Assembly (NCBI GenBank): GCA_035629335.1
Contig: DASPIB010000001.1
Coordinates: 186,001-250,000 of the forward strand
From: Verrucomicrobiia bacterium
GTDB taxonomy: Bacteria > Patescibacteriota > Saccharimonadia > Saccharimonadales > Saccharimonadaceae
Reading direction: 5' to 3'
Length of the DNA: 64,000 nucleotides
The position numbers and the translations under genes are program-made. Shown here piece by piece: positions 32,353 to 41,168 of the stretch (position 1 is the first letter of the stretch; each line of letters opens with the position of its first letter). Under the pieces are notes generated by a model. It was not told the origin of the DNA. It saw only the letters and a program-made list of their open reading frames with translations, and did not search any database.

Positions 32353-33231
32353 TCAGTGGGAAGGAGCCCGCATTTCAAGCGCGCGCCGGCTCACTTCGAT
32401 GTTCACCGGCATCTGCAGGGCGCCATCGATCAGCTGTGGGGGCAGGTTGCGATTCTTTAGTTCCTTTTTGATACGCGGCTGCTCCTGTTGAATGCCAGCA
32501 TCGGTGTTGGCAGTGGCGCAGAGATCGCCATGAACCTTGCTAAGATTATCAGCCAGGAAGCAGAGGAAAATCTCGAGCGCAAACGGTCCATCGCTAGGGC
32601 TGTTTAGAATACCAGTAATCACTCGGCCAAGTCGCGGCGATCGAGCAAAGGCCATCGAGTAACCACCTGGATGATTCTTGATTTCATTTCGCATTTCGCC
32701 AAGCTTGAAGTGCCGTTCTGCGCAGCTGGCGATGTATTCAATTTGGGCTGCGGTAAAACTGGCTTTCTTAAGGAATTGCTTTACTACCCCTTGGCGAATA
32801 AGCTTGCCCGAGTGCACCTCGTGCTTACCGAAGTGCCAGGCCATAGTACTGCTCGGACGTTCCTTGAAAGTGCGAGCCGTGAACTTGCCGACATCGTGCA
32901 GCACGGCGGCGATCTGTAGCAGTTGCCATTTTGAACGTCCATCGATCGACTCGCTGAGAGCGGCAGTGACAGCATCTTCCAGTCGCCACTGTCGCAAGAA
33001 ATCTACCACCGTCGTTTGCAAATGCTGCTGAAACAGCCATGAGTGTGTGAGGATACCGTATTGGTGCCAAAACAGGTTATGCTGTGCCGGGTCGTCCGGG
33101 GTTTTAGCAAACTCCCGGTTCTCCTGATTGCTCATATCTAGTGCTCCCCGAACGAGCGAGGGGGCCACTTGCCGGAGTTTTTGTAGCGTCGAAGCAACAA
33201 GCTGCGAAGTAACCGGATCGATAGTCAGCAT
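32353..33231 (-). CDS. HD-domain phosphohydrolase
   Basis: The core IAAVLHDVGKFTARTF carries the HD pair and the Lys typical of HDc proteins; further metal ligands are likely in FGKHEVHSGKLI (His) and FLADNLSKVHGD (Asp). The 292 residues have no other recognisable domain. It resembles the HD part of tRNA nucleotidyltransferases and other stand-alone HD proteins; substrate unknown. TATAGT ends 6 bases before the ATG at 33231, again leaderless. Confidence 0.82.
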   Translation of the reverse strand: MLTIDPVTSQLVASTLQKLRQVAPSLVRGALDMSNQENREFAKTPDDPAQHNLFWHQYGILTHSWLFQQHLQTTVVDFLRQWRLEDAVTAALSESIDGRSKWQLLQIAAVLHDVGKFTARTFKERPSSTMAWHFGKHEVHSGKLIRQGVVKQFLKKASFTAAQIEYIASCAERHFKLGEMRNEIKNHPGGYSMAFARSPRLGRVITGILNSPSDGPFALEIFLCFLADNLSKVHGDLCATANTDAGIQQEQPRIKKELKNRNLPPQLIDGALQMPVNIEVSRRALEMRAPSH

Positions 33232-33268
33232 AGAAGCACTATACTATAAAGTTATAAAAGTGAAAAAT

Positions 33269-33296
33269 GCCTAACCTCCAAAAGAGGAGATCAGGC
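33269..33296 (-). terminator. Intrinsic terminator of the 33305 gene
   Basis: An 11-bp stem that pairs fully only as minus-strand RNA (two G-U pairs), loop TCTTTT, then ATTTTTC. Confidence 0.75.
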
Positions 33297-33304
33297 AACC
33301 ACGA

Positions 33305-33604
33305 TCAGTAGTCTTGCCACGTGATTCTGCCCGCATGCTCTAGTGTTACTTTTTGGATTGGGCAGGCAAGGTAACTTTGACTAGCGAGAAGCCTACGTAT
33401 CCATTCAAGAGCTTCTTTCTTGGCCTCTTCAAGATTAGCGGCCTGAATGGTCGTAGATTCTGTCTGTGGACGTCTGCCACAGACCAGGATAGCTTCCACG
33501 GGCCATTTGTCGCCATTCCGCGTGTCCGAAACACAACAAGTCACTTGATACGACCACTCCGTATCGGTAGCACGACGAGCGCGTGTAACAAATTTGCAAC
33601 CCAT
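33305..33604 (-). CDS. Small protein of unknown function (99 aa)
   Basis: ATG at 33604 with AAGGAGG six bases upstream; this is chosen over an in-frame codon 24 bases earlier. The product is basic, with a predicted beta-sheet N-terminal half containing paired Cys (QVTCCVSDT) and a helical segment (LEEAKKEALEWIRRLL). No family recognised. It is a single-gene unit with its own terminator. Confidence 0.65.
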   Translation of the reverse strand: MGCKFVTRARRATDTEWSYQVTCCVSDTRNGDKWPVEAILVCGRRPQTESTTIQAANLEEAKKEALEWIRRLLASQSYLACPIQKVTLEHAGRITWQDY

Positions 33605-33767
33605 TGAAGCCTCCTTGGAATAGAGCAACTAGGCCTTTGTAAATAATACCACATAATTTTAAAGTCTAAAAAAGCCTTGCAGGTGGGGAAGGCGTGCTAC
33701 AATGCCCACAAGTTTTTGTTAACAGAGCTTACTATCAATCATTTTGTTATGTAAAAAGAGGAGTCTT

Positions 33768-34790
33768 ATGGGCATACCTTCTCGGTTATTTAGTGTGTTT
33801 ACGGTTTTAGGGTTACTACTTGGTGTGGTAGCTGCTCCACAAGCATCGGCAACTTATGCAGGTGACAATGGAAAGATCGCCTTTACAAAAATTTCACAGG
33901 GAAAAACTGGCATTTGGCGTGTACTGCCTACCGGTAAAGCGCAGCAGCTTTTGGTGGGTGATGGTGCACATTCACCGCTATGGTCGCCAAATGGCAAACG
34001 ATTGGCTTATCTGAAGGCGGGTTCACTTTATAGTGTGCGACATGACGGCGCTTACAATCTGCTCGTGGCCGATAGCACCGGAGGTGAAATTAGCGAACCC
34101 GCCTGGTCGACAGATGGTCGGCAATTGGCATTTGTTCACCATAAAGAACAAGGATCGGTACGATATGGAGCAGTTTTTACGGTTAATGCTAATGGGGGCA
34201 ATCTACAAAATCGAACCGGCTGGCTTAAAGGAGCAGTTTTGAGCAGTCCTTCATGGTCACCTGAAAATAGCCGTTTGGTGTATGCCGAGACCAAAAACGA
34301 AACACGGCAGTTAGTAATTGCCAATCTTAGCAGTAACTTTAAGCGGGCTTTAGTTACTACTTCCGATAGTGAGAGCGAGGCATTTGTCGCATGGTCGCCA
34401 AGCGGTCATAAACTTTTGTTTCGAGATAGCGCAAACGAGGTGTACACTATCTGGCTCGACGGCACGCACCGAACAGTAATTTCTGATGGCGACAGTTACG
34501 GCGCGTCGTGGGCACCAAACAGTAATCGCATCGTTTTTTATGAAGACCAGCACGATGAAGCGATCAGTATTAGCGCACCAAATGGGGATATCTCGTACCT
34601 GCCTATTACAAAATCGCCGACACAAATTATCAAAAACGCGCAGTGGTCGCCAGATGAGCGACAGTTACTGCTTTTGCTGGAAGACGAACGTACAAAAACA
34701 GCGTACCTCTATACAATCGATATAGCTACCGGTAAGTCGCTACCTGTGACTCACGGAACCATTACAGCCGCGAGCTGGCAGGCGAGATAG
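33768..34790 (+). CDS. Secreted WD40/TolB-type beta-propeller protein
   Basis: Signal peptide (residues 1-30, ending PQASA) followed by repeats of about 45 residues with the PD40 signature, for example SPLWSPNGKRLAYL, EPAWSTDGRQLAFV, SPSWSPENSRLVYA, VAWSPSGHKLLF and AQWSPDERQLLLLL; at least six blades can be counted. Such propellers are protein-binding scaffolds outside the cytoplasm. ATG at 33768 with GAGGAG a few bases upstream. No TolA/TolR or other partner genes are nearby. Confidence 0.88.
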   Translation: MGIPSRLFSVFTVLGLLLGVVAAPQASATYAGDNGKIAFTKISQGKTGIWRVLPTGKAQQLLVGDGAHSPLWSPNGKRLAYLKAGSLYSVRHDGAYNLLVADSTGGEISEPAWSTDGRQLAFVHHKEQGSVRYGAVFTVNANGGNLQNRTGWLKGAVLSSPSWSPENSRLVYAETKNETRQLVIANLSSNFKRALVTTSDSESEAFVAWSPSGHKLLFRDSANEVYTIWLDGTHRTVISDGDSYGASWAPNSNRIVFYEDQHDEAISISAPNGDISYLPITKSPTQIIKNAQWSPDERQLLLLLEDERTKTAYLYTIDIATGKSLPVTHGTITAASWQAR

Positions 34791-34799
34791 CAGGAATCG

Positions 34800-34829
34800 G
34801 CATGGTGGCTATTATACATGCCACCATGC
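34800..34829 (+). terminator. 10-bp perfect hairpin after the propeller gene
   Basis: GCATGGTGGC and GCCACCATGC around a 10-base loop, 9 bases beyond the stop. No T-run. Confidence 0.6.
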
Positions 34830-34886
34830 GCCATAAAAGCATTAGCTTGATTGTTTGTACTAGGCTTCATCTGCTATTATGAATGC

Positions 34887-35648
34887 ATGCGACCAATCTG
34901 GAATGGCTCTATCAGCTTTGGCTTAGTAAACATCCCAGTCCGGATGTTTAGTGGCTCAGAAACCCGTAAGGGTATCGACTTAGACATGCTTCATAAGGAC
35001 GACCACTCGCCAATTCGTTTTGCGCGTGTTTGCCGCAAAGATGGCGAGGAGGTGGCGTGGGACGATATTGTCAAAGGTTACGAGTACCGTGAAGGCGGCT
35101 ACGTCGTTCTCACCAAAAAAGATCTCGAAAGCGTCAGCCCTGAAAAAACGCAAACTATCGATATCCAGCAATTTGTGCAGGAAGGTGAAATCGATATCCG
35201 CTATTTCGAGAAGCCATATTATCTCGAGCCAGTGAAGGGTGGCGAGAAAGCTTACGCCTTACTACGCGGTGCCCTGGAAGAGTCTGAAAAATTAGCTCTT
35301 GTAAAATATGTTGCCCACGAACGGCAGCACCTCGGTGTTATTAAACCCGTTGGAAAAGCCCTAGTGCTTGATCAGATGCGTTTTCCGAGCGATATTCGCG
35401 AAGCTACAGATTTAAAATTCCCACAAACAAAAATTAGTGAAAAAGAACTTGATGTTGCCTTAAAGCTTGTGCGCCAGGAAACTAAGCGCTTTATTCCTGA
35501 AGATTATCACGATACTTACACCGAAGAGCTCGAAGAAATCATTGAAGCCAAAATAAAAGGCAAAAAACCACCAAAACACGATACTAAACCAAAAGAAACC
35601 GTCGCCCACGACCTTTTATCGGCTTTGAAAGCAAGTTTAAAGCAGTAA
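34887..35648 (+). CDS. ku: Ku protein, bacterial NHEJ end-binding factor
   Basis: Homodimeric ring that binds DNA double-strand ends and recruits LigD. The start RPIWNGSISFGLVNIPVRMF is the diagnostic bacterial Ku N-terminus; KDDHSPIRFARVC and the RFPSDIRE region follow. The 253 residues are typical of short Ku proteins, with a Lys-rich tail. The ATG at 34887 is fixed by the conserved MRPIW start and by TATTAT ending 6 bases upstream (leaderless). ligD follows 7 bases after the stop, so the two form an operon. Confidence 0.96.
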   Translation: MRPIWNGSISFGLVNIPVRMFSGSETRKGIDLDMLHKDDHSPIRFARVCRKDGEEVAWDDIVKGYEYREGGYVVLTKKDLESVSPEKTQTIDIQQFVQEGEIDIRYFEKPYYLEPVKGGEKAYALLRGALEESEKLALVKYVAHERQHLGVIKPVGKALVLDQMRFPSDIREATDLKFPQTKISEKELDVALKLVRQETKRFIPEDYHDTYTEELEEIIEAKIKGKKPPKHDTKPKETVAHDLLSALKASLKQ

Positions 35649-35655
35649 TAAAGCT

Positions 35656-38091
35656 ATGGGGCTAGGGAAGTATTTTCGAAAAAGAAACTTTCGTGACACT
35701 CCCGAGCCGCGCGGAAGACTAAAAGCGTCTCATTCTAAACAATTGCGCTTTGTGATCCAAAAACATCATGCGTCAAGGTTGCACTATGATTTTCGGCTGG
35801 AACTTGATGGTGTGTTAAAAAGCTGGGCTGTCCCAAAGGGCCCATCGCTTGATCCGCACGAACGTAGGTTAGCTATGATGGTAGAAGATCACCCTTTCGA
35901 GTATCGCAACTTCGAAGGCACAATCCCTAAAGGCAATTATGGTGCCGGCGAAGTGATTATTTGGGACGAAGGTACCTATGAGCCACGAAAGCCAACCAGC
36001 GACTCTGAAAAGCTGCTCCGGAAAGAATTAAAGCAAGGGCATATCACCTTTATATTACACGGCGAGAAATTACACGGTGAATTTGCTCTTATTAGAATGC
36101 ACGCCGACGAAGAAAACGCCTGGCTGCTAGTGAAAAAAGATGATGAATTCGTAACTACCGAAGATATTCTGCTAAAAGATGTTTCGGTCAGAACAGGTAA
36201 AGCACTAGACGATCACACAGCGCCCGATTTACAAGGCTACCCAGCAGTAAAATCTCCCTGGCAAGTTCAGCCGATGCTCTGCACTTTGGTAGACGAGCCG
36301 TTTGATGGCGATGAATGGCTCTTCGAGATTAAATGGGATGGCTACCGGGCAATTGCCAGTAAGCACAAAAACCAGGTGCAATTATATTCTCGCACTGGGC
36401 AAAACTTTCTCGAAAAATACTCGCCAGTGGCCGAGGCGCTTCAGCAATTGTCCGACGATGTTATTTTTGATGGTGAGATTGTGGTAGTCGACGATAAAGG
36501 CCAGGCGCACTTTGAGTGGCTCCAGAGTTGGCACCGCGATCGAATCGGCGACATTCATTATTATGTGTTTGATATTTTGTGGTATAACGGGCGCGATATT
36601 CGAACGATGCCGCTTATCGAGCGCAAAAATCTACTAAAACGCATCATTTCCGCTCATTCAGTAATTCATTACAGCGATCACATTATCGGCAAAGGAATAG
36701 CACTGTTCGAACAAGTCAAAGCCAGCAGCATGGAGGGTGTCGTCGCCAAAAAAGCCAGCAGCGCTTATCAAGAAAAAACTCGCGGACCGCAGTGGCTCAA
36801 AATCAAAACCCAACTTCGCCAAGAGGTAGTGATTGGCGGTTTCACCGAACCGCGCGGCGGTAGAAAATATCTCGGTTCGCTGATTGTGGGCGTGTATAAA
36901 GATGGTGATTTTGTCTATGTTGGTCATTCGGGGGGCGGTATTCCTGATGAACAACGCCGCGAACTACAACAGCGACTCTTAAAACTAGAGCGTAAAACAT
37001 CGCCCTTTTTGCATGAACCAAAGCCCAACGCGCCCGTCCACTGGGTGAAGCCGGAAATGGTCTGTGAAATGGCTTTCACCGAATGGACCGAGGATGGCTA
37101 TATGCGCCACCCGCGATTTGTTGGCCTGCGCGAAGATAAAAAACCACAGACAATTCGCCGTGAATTAGTTAAGGAGAAGCAAAACGCTATGAAAAAAACA
37201 TCATCCACCAAACTCAATCCCGAGCTGCACATTACCCATCCCGATAAGGTTTTCTTCCCTAAAACTGGCTATACTAAAGGCGATTTAATTGACTATTACA
37301 GCCAGATTGCATCATTTATTCTGCCGTATATCAAAGATCGGCCACTATCGCTGCTACGGCAACCTGATGGCATAAAAGGTGAAGCTTTCTTCCAAAAGAA
37401 CATCGAGCATCTCCCTGAATGGCTGCCATCAGTCGATATTTACTCGGAATCCAACAAGAAAGACTTGCACTGGATGGTCGGCACCGGACTTGATGCGCTG
37501 CTCTATGCCGTGCAGCTTGGGAGCATTGAAATTAACCCCTGGAATTCGCGGGTTGGCCAGCTCGATAACCCGGATTGGGCGGTGATTGATCTTGATCCGG
37601 AAGGCGTCACTTTTCAAGATGTGATTACTGTTGCCCAGACCGTTAAACAGGTGTGTGATGAATGGAAGATACCGGCCTACCCCAAAACTTCTGGAAAAAC
37701 TGGTATTCATATTTTTATCCCAATGGGCGCAAAATACACCTATGAACAGGTGAAGAACTTTGCCCATCTTATCGCACTGGAGGTCAATAAACGCCAACCG
37801 AAGCTAACAAGCGTGCTACGCATGCCCGAAAAGCGCCCTAACAAAATTTACCTTGATTTCTTGCAAAACCGTCAAGGGCAAACCCTCGCTGCACCGTATG
37901 CGGTGCGCCCAACCGATGTGGCCTCGGTATCAACACCACTCCATTGGGATGAAGTTACTGCCGAACTGACGCCAGAATTGTTTACTATTCGGACAATCCT
38001 TCCTCGTCTCGAGAAAATTGGCGATATCTGGAAGCCGGTTATCGGCAAAGGCATTAATCTTGAAAAAATTCTTAAAAATATTGAGTCATAA
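35656..38091 (+). CDS. ligD: Multifunctional DNA ligase D (PE-LIG-POL)
   Basis: End-processing polymerase, phosphoesterase and ATP-dependent ligase for non-homologous end joining with Ku. Order of domains: 3'-phosphoesterase, about 30-190 (HHASRLHYDFRLELDG, IPKGNYGAG); ligase, about 200-510, with the adenylated lysine in EIKWDGYRA and later GVVAKKA and WLKIKT; primase-polymerase, about 525-811, with HPDKVFFP, the metal-binding DLDPE and KIYLDFLQN. This order matches Pseudomonas-type rather than mycobacterial LigD. All three domains look complete. There is no clear ribosome site; the gene is probably coupled to ku. Confidence 0.96.
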   Translation: MGLGKYFRKRNFRDTPEPRGRLKASHSKQLRFVIQKHHASRLHYDFRLELDGVLKSWAVPKGPSLDPHERRLAMMVEDHPFEYRNFEGTIPKGNYGAGEVIIWDEGTYEPRKPTSDSEKLLRKELKQGHITFILHGEKLHGEFALIRMHADEENAWLLVKKDDEFVTTEDILLKDVSVRTGKALDDHTAPDLQGYPAVKSPWQVQPMLCTLVDEPFDGDEWLFEIKWDGYRAIASKHKNQVQLYSRTGQNFLEKYSPVAEALQQLSDDVIFDGEIVVVDDKGQAHFEWLQSWHRDRIGDIHYYVFDILWYNGRDIRTMPLIERKNLLKRIISAHSVIHYSDHIIGKGIALFEQVKASSMEGVVAKKASSAYQEKTRGPQWLKIKTQLRQEVVIGGFTEPRGGRKYLGSLIVGVYKDGDFVYVGHSGGGIPDEQRRELQQRLLKLERKTSPFLHEPKPNAPVHWVKPEMVCEMAFTEWTEDGYMRHPRFVGLREDKKPQTIRRELVKEKQNAMKKTSSTKLNPELHITHPDKVFFPKTGYTKGDLIDYYSQIASFILPYIKDRPLSLLRQPDGIKGEAFFQKNIEHLPEWLPSVDIYSESNKKDLHWMVGTGLDALLYAVQLGSIEINPWNSRVGQLDNPDWAVIDLDPEGVTFQDVITVAQTVKQVCDEWKIPAYPKTSGKTGIHIFIPMGAKYTYEQVKNFAHLIALEVNKRQPKLTSVLRMPEKRPNKIYLDFLQNRQGQTLAAPYAVRPTDVASVSTPLHWDEVTAELTPELFTIRTILPRLEKIGDIWKPVIGKGINLEKILKNIES

Positions 38092-38108
38092 TTTGTTATC
38101 ATGGCTAC

Positions 38109-38561
38109 ATGACTACTCCCCGCGACTCATTTGAACTTGGCGTCAAAGCTTTTATCCGTGATACTTACGGTCAGGTATTATTACTCCACGTACCGCAAGA
38201 AAAAACCAGCCACCCTGGCGGTTACTGGGATATGCCCGGCGGCAAGGTTGAGGAAAATGAAAACATGGTTGTGGCTCTCCGGCGCGAGGTTAAAACAAAA
38301 ACTAAAATTATTGAATTATTTAATATCGGCTCGTTTATGATGGTATTTCCTAATGTTTACTTCCGGTATGATGACGTTGATGCCGGCCTGATTATGGCGG
38401 TGCATAGTTGTGATGTACCGGCCCATGTGGGTTATGAAATAAACGATGAATACGACGATTCGCAGTGGTGCAGTCTGGATGAGGCTGCAGAATTACTGCG
38501 CGTAAAGTATCCAAAAGAATTCGTGAAAAAGGTGTTAGATCTTAAAAATAGTCAGGAATAG
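38109..38561 (+). CDS. Nudix-fold protein with a degenerate Nudix box
   Basis: The fold is recognisable from the N-terminal strand, YWDMPGGKVEENENMVVALR and the following REVKTKTKI. The canonical box is G-x5-E-x7-R-E-U-x-E-E-x-G-U; here the first half is intact but the two catalytic glutamates and the glycine are replaced (REVKTKTK). The protein may therefore bind rather than hydrolyse a nucleotide. It follows ligD by 17 bases but has its own TATCAT box 6 bases before the ATG. Confidence 0.82.
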   Translation: MTTPRDSFELGVKAFIRDTYGQVLLLHVPQEKTSHPGGYWDMPGGKVEENENMVVALRREVKTKTKIIELFNIGSFMMVFPNVYFRYDDVDAGLIMAVHSCDVPAHVGYEINDEYDDSQWCSLDEAAELLRVKYPKEFVKKVLDLKNSQE

Positions 38562-38565
38562 TAAG

Positions 38566-38600
38566 GGTCGTGCGGTAGTAAGCAGTACCACCGCACGACC
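38566..38600. terminator. Bidirectional hairpin between convergent genes
   Basis: GGTCGTGCGG/CCGCACGACC stem, right beside the stop codons at 38561 (plus) and 38605 (minus). AATTTT follows on the plus strand. Confidence 0.7.
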
Positions 38601-38604
38601 AATT

Positions 38605-38844
38605 TTACACCTCTTCGTGTCGAGAGGGAATCACGCGAGCAATAAATGCTTCAATGGTATAGCGGGGCATCTCGCGCTTGAAGGCCACGAATGCCTCTTC
38701 AGCATTGAGCTTTCTCTCCTGTAGATGATTTGGTCTTGCAGAAAACCTTACAATCAGGACTTCTCTCCCCTCAAGTCGTAGTCGCAGATCGTCAAAATTC
38801 AAATCCATAAACTCGTCACTGGTTAACGACAGCCGACGTTCCAT
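38605..38844 (-). CDS. Small protein of unknown function (79 aa)
   Basis: ATG at 38844 with GAGGAG upstream. Acidic and basic residues alternate; predicted mixed alpha/beta (DDLRLRLEGREVLIVRFSA), no membrane segment. No family recognised. The single-gene unit ends at the hairpin 38566-38600. Confidence 0.6.
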   Translation of the reverse strand: MERRLSLTSDEFMDLNFDDLRLRLEGREVLIVRFSARPNHLQERKLNAEEAFVAFKREMPRYTIEAFIARVIPSRHEEV

Positions 38845-38924
38845 GTCTACTCCTCGAAGGTGGTGACGAATTCCTCTACTATTCTACCGCAGATGATTGT
38901 CAGAGAAAACCACCGGGAGGGAGA

Positions 38925-38953
38925 TTGCTTTTCTATGTGATATATAGTATATT
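38925..38953 (+). promoter_or_regulatory. Promoter TTGCTT-17-TATATT
   Basis: -35 at 38925-38930 and -10 at 38948-38953 with 17-base spacing, 28 bases before the ATG at 38982. Confidence 0.55.
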
Positions 38954-38981
38954 ACTACTACCTCAACTGGGGAAGGTGAGC

Positions 38982-39365
38982 ATGAATCAACTTGATACCG
39001 CGCGTGAAACTGGTTTCTTTCTTGTGGAAACTGATGTTGGAGGTGAGCGGTATAGATTTATAATTGCCTCGGGTGTTTCAAGTCAACGGAGCGTGGTATA
39101 TGTTGTCTCGAATCACCCAGAACTTGAGAAGGGGACTCATCAGCACATCGTTAATAGGTGCGAGGAACACAAGGGGAAACCTGGAGGTCGGCGGATTATT
39201 AAGCCTGGCGAACAACTCTGCCTTGGCTTTACCGGCGCGATTGAAGGCGGGGGAAAGCATGTCGGCATAGTGAAGAGTATCACGCAGCAGTCAGGTATTA
39301 AGTTGGAGGGCGACAGGTTGGTAATCAAAAATCCCCATCATCCACTATCCAGCCGTGTATCTTAA
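38982..39365 (+). CDS. Small protein of unknown function (127 aa)
   Basis: ATG at 38982 with GGAAGGTGAG upstream; the in-frame codon at 38925 lies in the promoter. The protein looks beta-rich (YRFIIASGVSSQRSVVYVVS) with Gly/Lys/His turns and no membrane helix. No family recognised. It ends just before a 16-bp perfect hairpin shared with the convergent gene. Confidence 0.62.
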   Translation: MNQLDTARETGFFLVETDVGGERYRFIIASGVSSQRSVVYVVSNHPELEKGTHQHIVNRCEEHKGKPGGRRIIKPGEQLCLGFTGAIEGGGKHVGIVKSITQQSGIKLEGDRLVIKNPHHPLSSRVS

Positions 39366-39379
39366 CCGGTTGATTTAAA

Positions 39380-39423
39380 GTCCACACGTTTACACTAAGC
39401 AACACTGGTGTAAACGTGTGGAC
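39380..39423. terminator. 16-bp perfect hairpin between convergent genes
   Basis: 39380-39395 and 39408-39423 are exact reverse complements around a 12-base loop; it stands 14 bases beyond one stop codon and 45 bases beyond the other. Confidence 0.7.
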
Positions 39424-39468
39424 ATATTAAATTAAGCGCTTCTCGAAGTAGCAGTCTTACGCCGACAC

Positions 39469-40644
39469 TTACCCGAACAGCAATCGCTCTGCCAGCAAAA
39501 GCTTTCCGTAGGTGGCAAGCGAAAGATCTGGGCGAGCCAGTAGCTTATCGATGCTCAGCAGCGACACTACTTCAAGCTCGGCTTCGTACCAGCCGGCCGC
39601 CGTGGCTACCAGGTGGTGGTGCCCACTTTCGGTAATGGTCCGCAGTTCTTCTTCGGAAAGATTAAGCGCAAACACTTGGGCGCAACTTACTTCCCTGGTA
39701 TCTACTAGTTGACGCGGTCCGCCGAGCGGCTGCAGGCGTCGGGCAGACACCGTAATGTTTGCCTGATCGAGAAGCGCCTTCACGGCTACTTCTACAGCTG
39801 ACCTTCCCGGCTCCCATTCTGCGGTAATTGGCCGTAGCTCTGTACCAGACTGGTTGCGGGCTTGGGCCGATCGTTGCCGAAGGAGGAGCGTGCTTGTTTC
39901 GCGCCCGGCGCGGTGAAGCGGCACAACACTTACCGTATCGAGTGCGCCACTGGTCCACAACCGATCCACATACCGGTCTTCGGCGGTGATGTGCCAGCTG
40001 CCCCGCACTGCCCACCGCTGGTGTTCATTGGTGGGGGCACCGACAACCTCTAGTGCTTGAAGCACGATTCCGGCTTTGGCCTGATGCTCGAAATAGTTCC
40101 TAAAATTCGTGCGCCACAGGCATAGCGGAATGAGCGTTGCAGTTTGCTCGCGCCAAGCACCCCCGCCAATGACCTCCATCACTGTGTGGGCAGCCTGGCT
40201 GTGGCTTCCTGCCACTCGCAGCCCGTAATCTTGCACTAGCGATCGTTGGTAGCCCGTCGCCAGACTAATGGCTGGGTCATCAGGGATGCCAACAACAATA
40301 CGCTGCGGCCCTTGAGCAACAAACAAACCTAGCTCTGTGTTAGTGGTGGCGGCTAGAACGTGTTCGGTCCGCACAATCCAAAACACAATTACATCAGCTC
40401 GGGCCATTGCCGCCAGTTCCCAGGCCTTTTGATCGTCATAATTTGGCGGCATCTCGCCATTTCGACGCTGCGGCGTAAGCACTACACCCGTAAAGCCTGC
40501 AGTTCGCAGTGCCTGCATCATCTCACCGTGCCAGTTTGCCGGCTCTTGGTGTGCAAGATGACTGCGGGGCAGCGGGCCTGCCAGGTAGACGGTTGCGTTG
40601 ACTTCACTCGGAAATGGTTCGCCGGCGTACACAATCTGAGCCAC
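39469..40644 (-). CDS. Two-domain protein: deoxyribosyltransferase-like plus Nudix-like
   Basis: Residues 15-125 match nucleoside 2-deoxyribosyltransferase-like proteins (VYLAGPLPRS, GFTGVVLTPQRRNG, ARADVIVFWI, NTELGL). The C-terminal 200 residues look like a Nudix fold (DTVSVVPLHRAG, TLLLRQRS, EWEPGRSAVEVAVKALLDQA, then a strand pair), but the box residues are not canonical. A role in handling modified nucleotides or a nucleotide sugar is an inference. The GTG at 40644 has GAGGAG five bases upstream; GTG two codons earlier would overlap that site. Confidence 0.68.
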   Translation of the reverse strand: MAQIVYAGEPFPSEVNATVYLAGPLPRSHLAHQEPANWHGEMMQALRTAGFTGVVLTPQRRNGEMPPNYDDQKAWELAAMARADVIVFWIVRTEHVLAATTNTELGLFVAQGPQRIVVGIPDDPAISLATGYQRSLVQDYGLRVAGSHSQAAHTVMEVIGGGAWREQTATLIPLCLWRTNFRNYFEHQAKAGIVLQALEVVGAPTNEHQRWAVRGSWHITAEDRYVDRLWTSGALDTVSVVPLHRAGRETSTLLLRQRSAQARNQSGTELRPITAEWEPGRSAVEVAVKALLDQANITVSARRLQPLGGPRQLVDTREVSCAQVFALNLSEEELRTITESGHHHLVATAAGWYEAELEVVSLLSIDKLLARPDLSLATYGKLLLAERLLFG

Positions 40645-40747
40645 TGCCACTCCTCTAGTAAAAAAGCCAGGAACCTCCTGACTCGCGGTTGATTATGCGG
40701 GAGTCGGAAAGAGTTGTCAAATGTTCCAGGTCCGCTTCTAATTTAAA

Positions 40748-40773
40748 TGGTGCTGGCATTTAAGCCAGCACCA
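40748..40773 (-). terminator. Perfect 10-bp hairpin after the 40781 gene
   Basis: TGGTGCTGGC/GCCAGCACCA with a 6-base loop; ATTTAAATT follows on the minus strand. Confidence 0.65.
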
Positions 40774-40780
40774 GGGTGTG

Positions 40781-41059
40781 TTAGTAACCACGTGCTTCGT
40801 TGTAGGTCCGGGCGCGAATTCCCCTGGGCCAGCCGTGCAAAACCAGTTCGCAATTTGGCCCCGGAAGGTCTGCGATAACGATACCTTCGGTGCTATAAAT
40901 GGTCCGGGGCTTCATCACAAGCCACCTCTGCATAGGATCAGATGTATCGGTTGAGCTATACCCAATAAAATGCCAGCAACTATCTGGAATGGCAAAAACA
41001 TTCCCATTCTTATCAACGAAACGAATGTTCTTCGGTGGAGAGAGATTCAACAGTCCCAT
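40781..41059 (-). CDS. Small protein of unknown function (92 aa)
   Basis: ATG at 41059 with AGGGG upstream. Predicted beta-rich, with aromatic residues and Cys (DSCWHFIGYSSTD) and no membrane segment. A longer frame from 41143 is rejected because TATAGT with a TTGTAT box 16 bases upstream lies in it. No family recognised; monocistronic. Confidence 0.62.
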   Translation of the reverse strand: MGLLNLSPPKNIRFVDKNGNVFAIPDSCWHFIGYSSTDTSDPMQRWLVMKPRTIYSTEGIVIADLPGPNCELVLHGWPRGIRARTYNEARGY

Positions 41060-41121
41060 GGCTGCCCCTACAGTTGAGCGGTTAATGACAAGTCTACTAT
41101 AACATTCTTTTGATTTTATAC

Positions 41122-41152
41122 AAAAAGAGATCGCTGCACGCAATCTCTTTTT
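41122..41152 (-). terminator. Intrinsic terminator of the DUF5684 gene
   Basis: AAAAAGAGAT/ATCTCTTTTTT stem with an 11-base loop; T-run on the minus strand. Confidence 0.8.
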
Positions 41153-41168
41153 TGTATTTGTTTATTAC

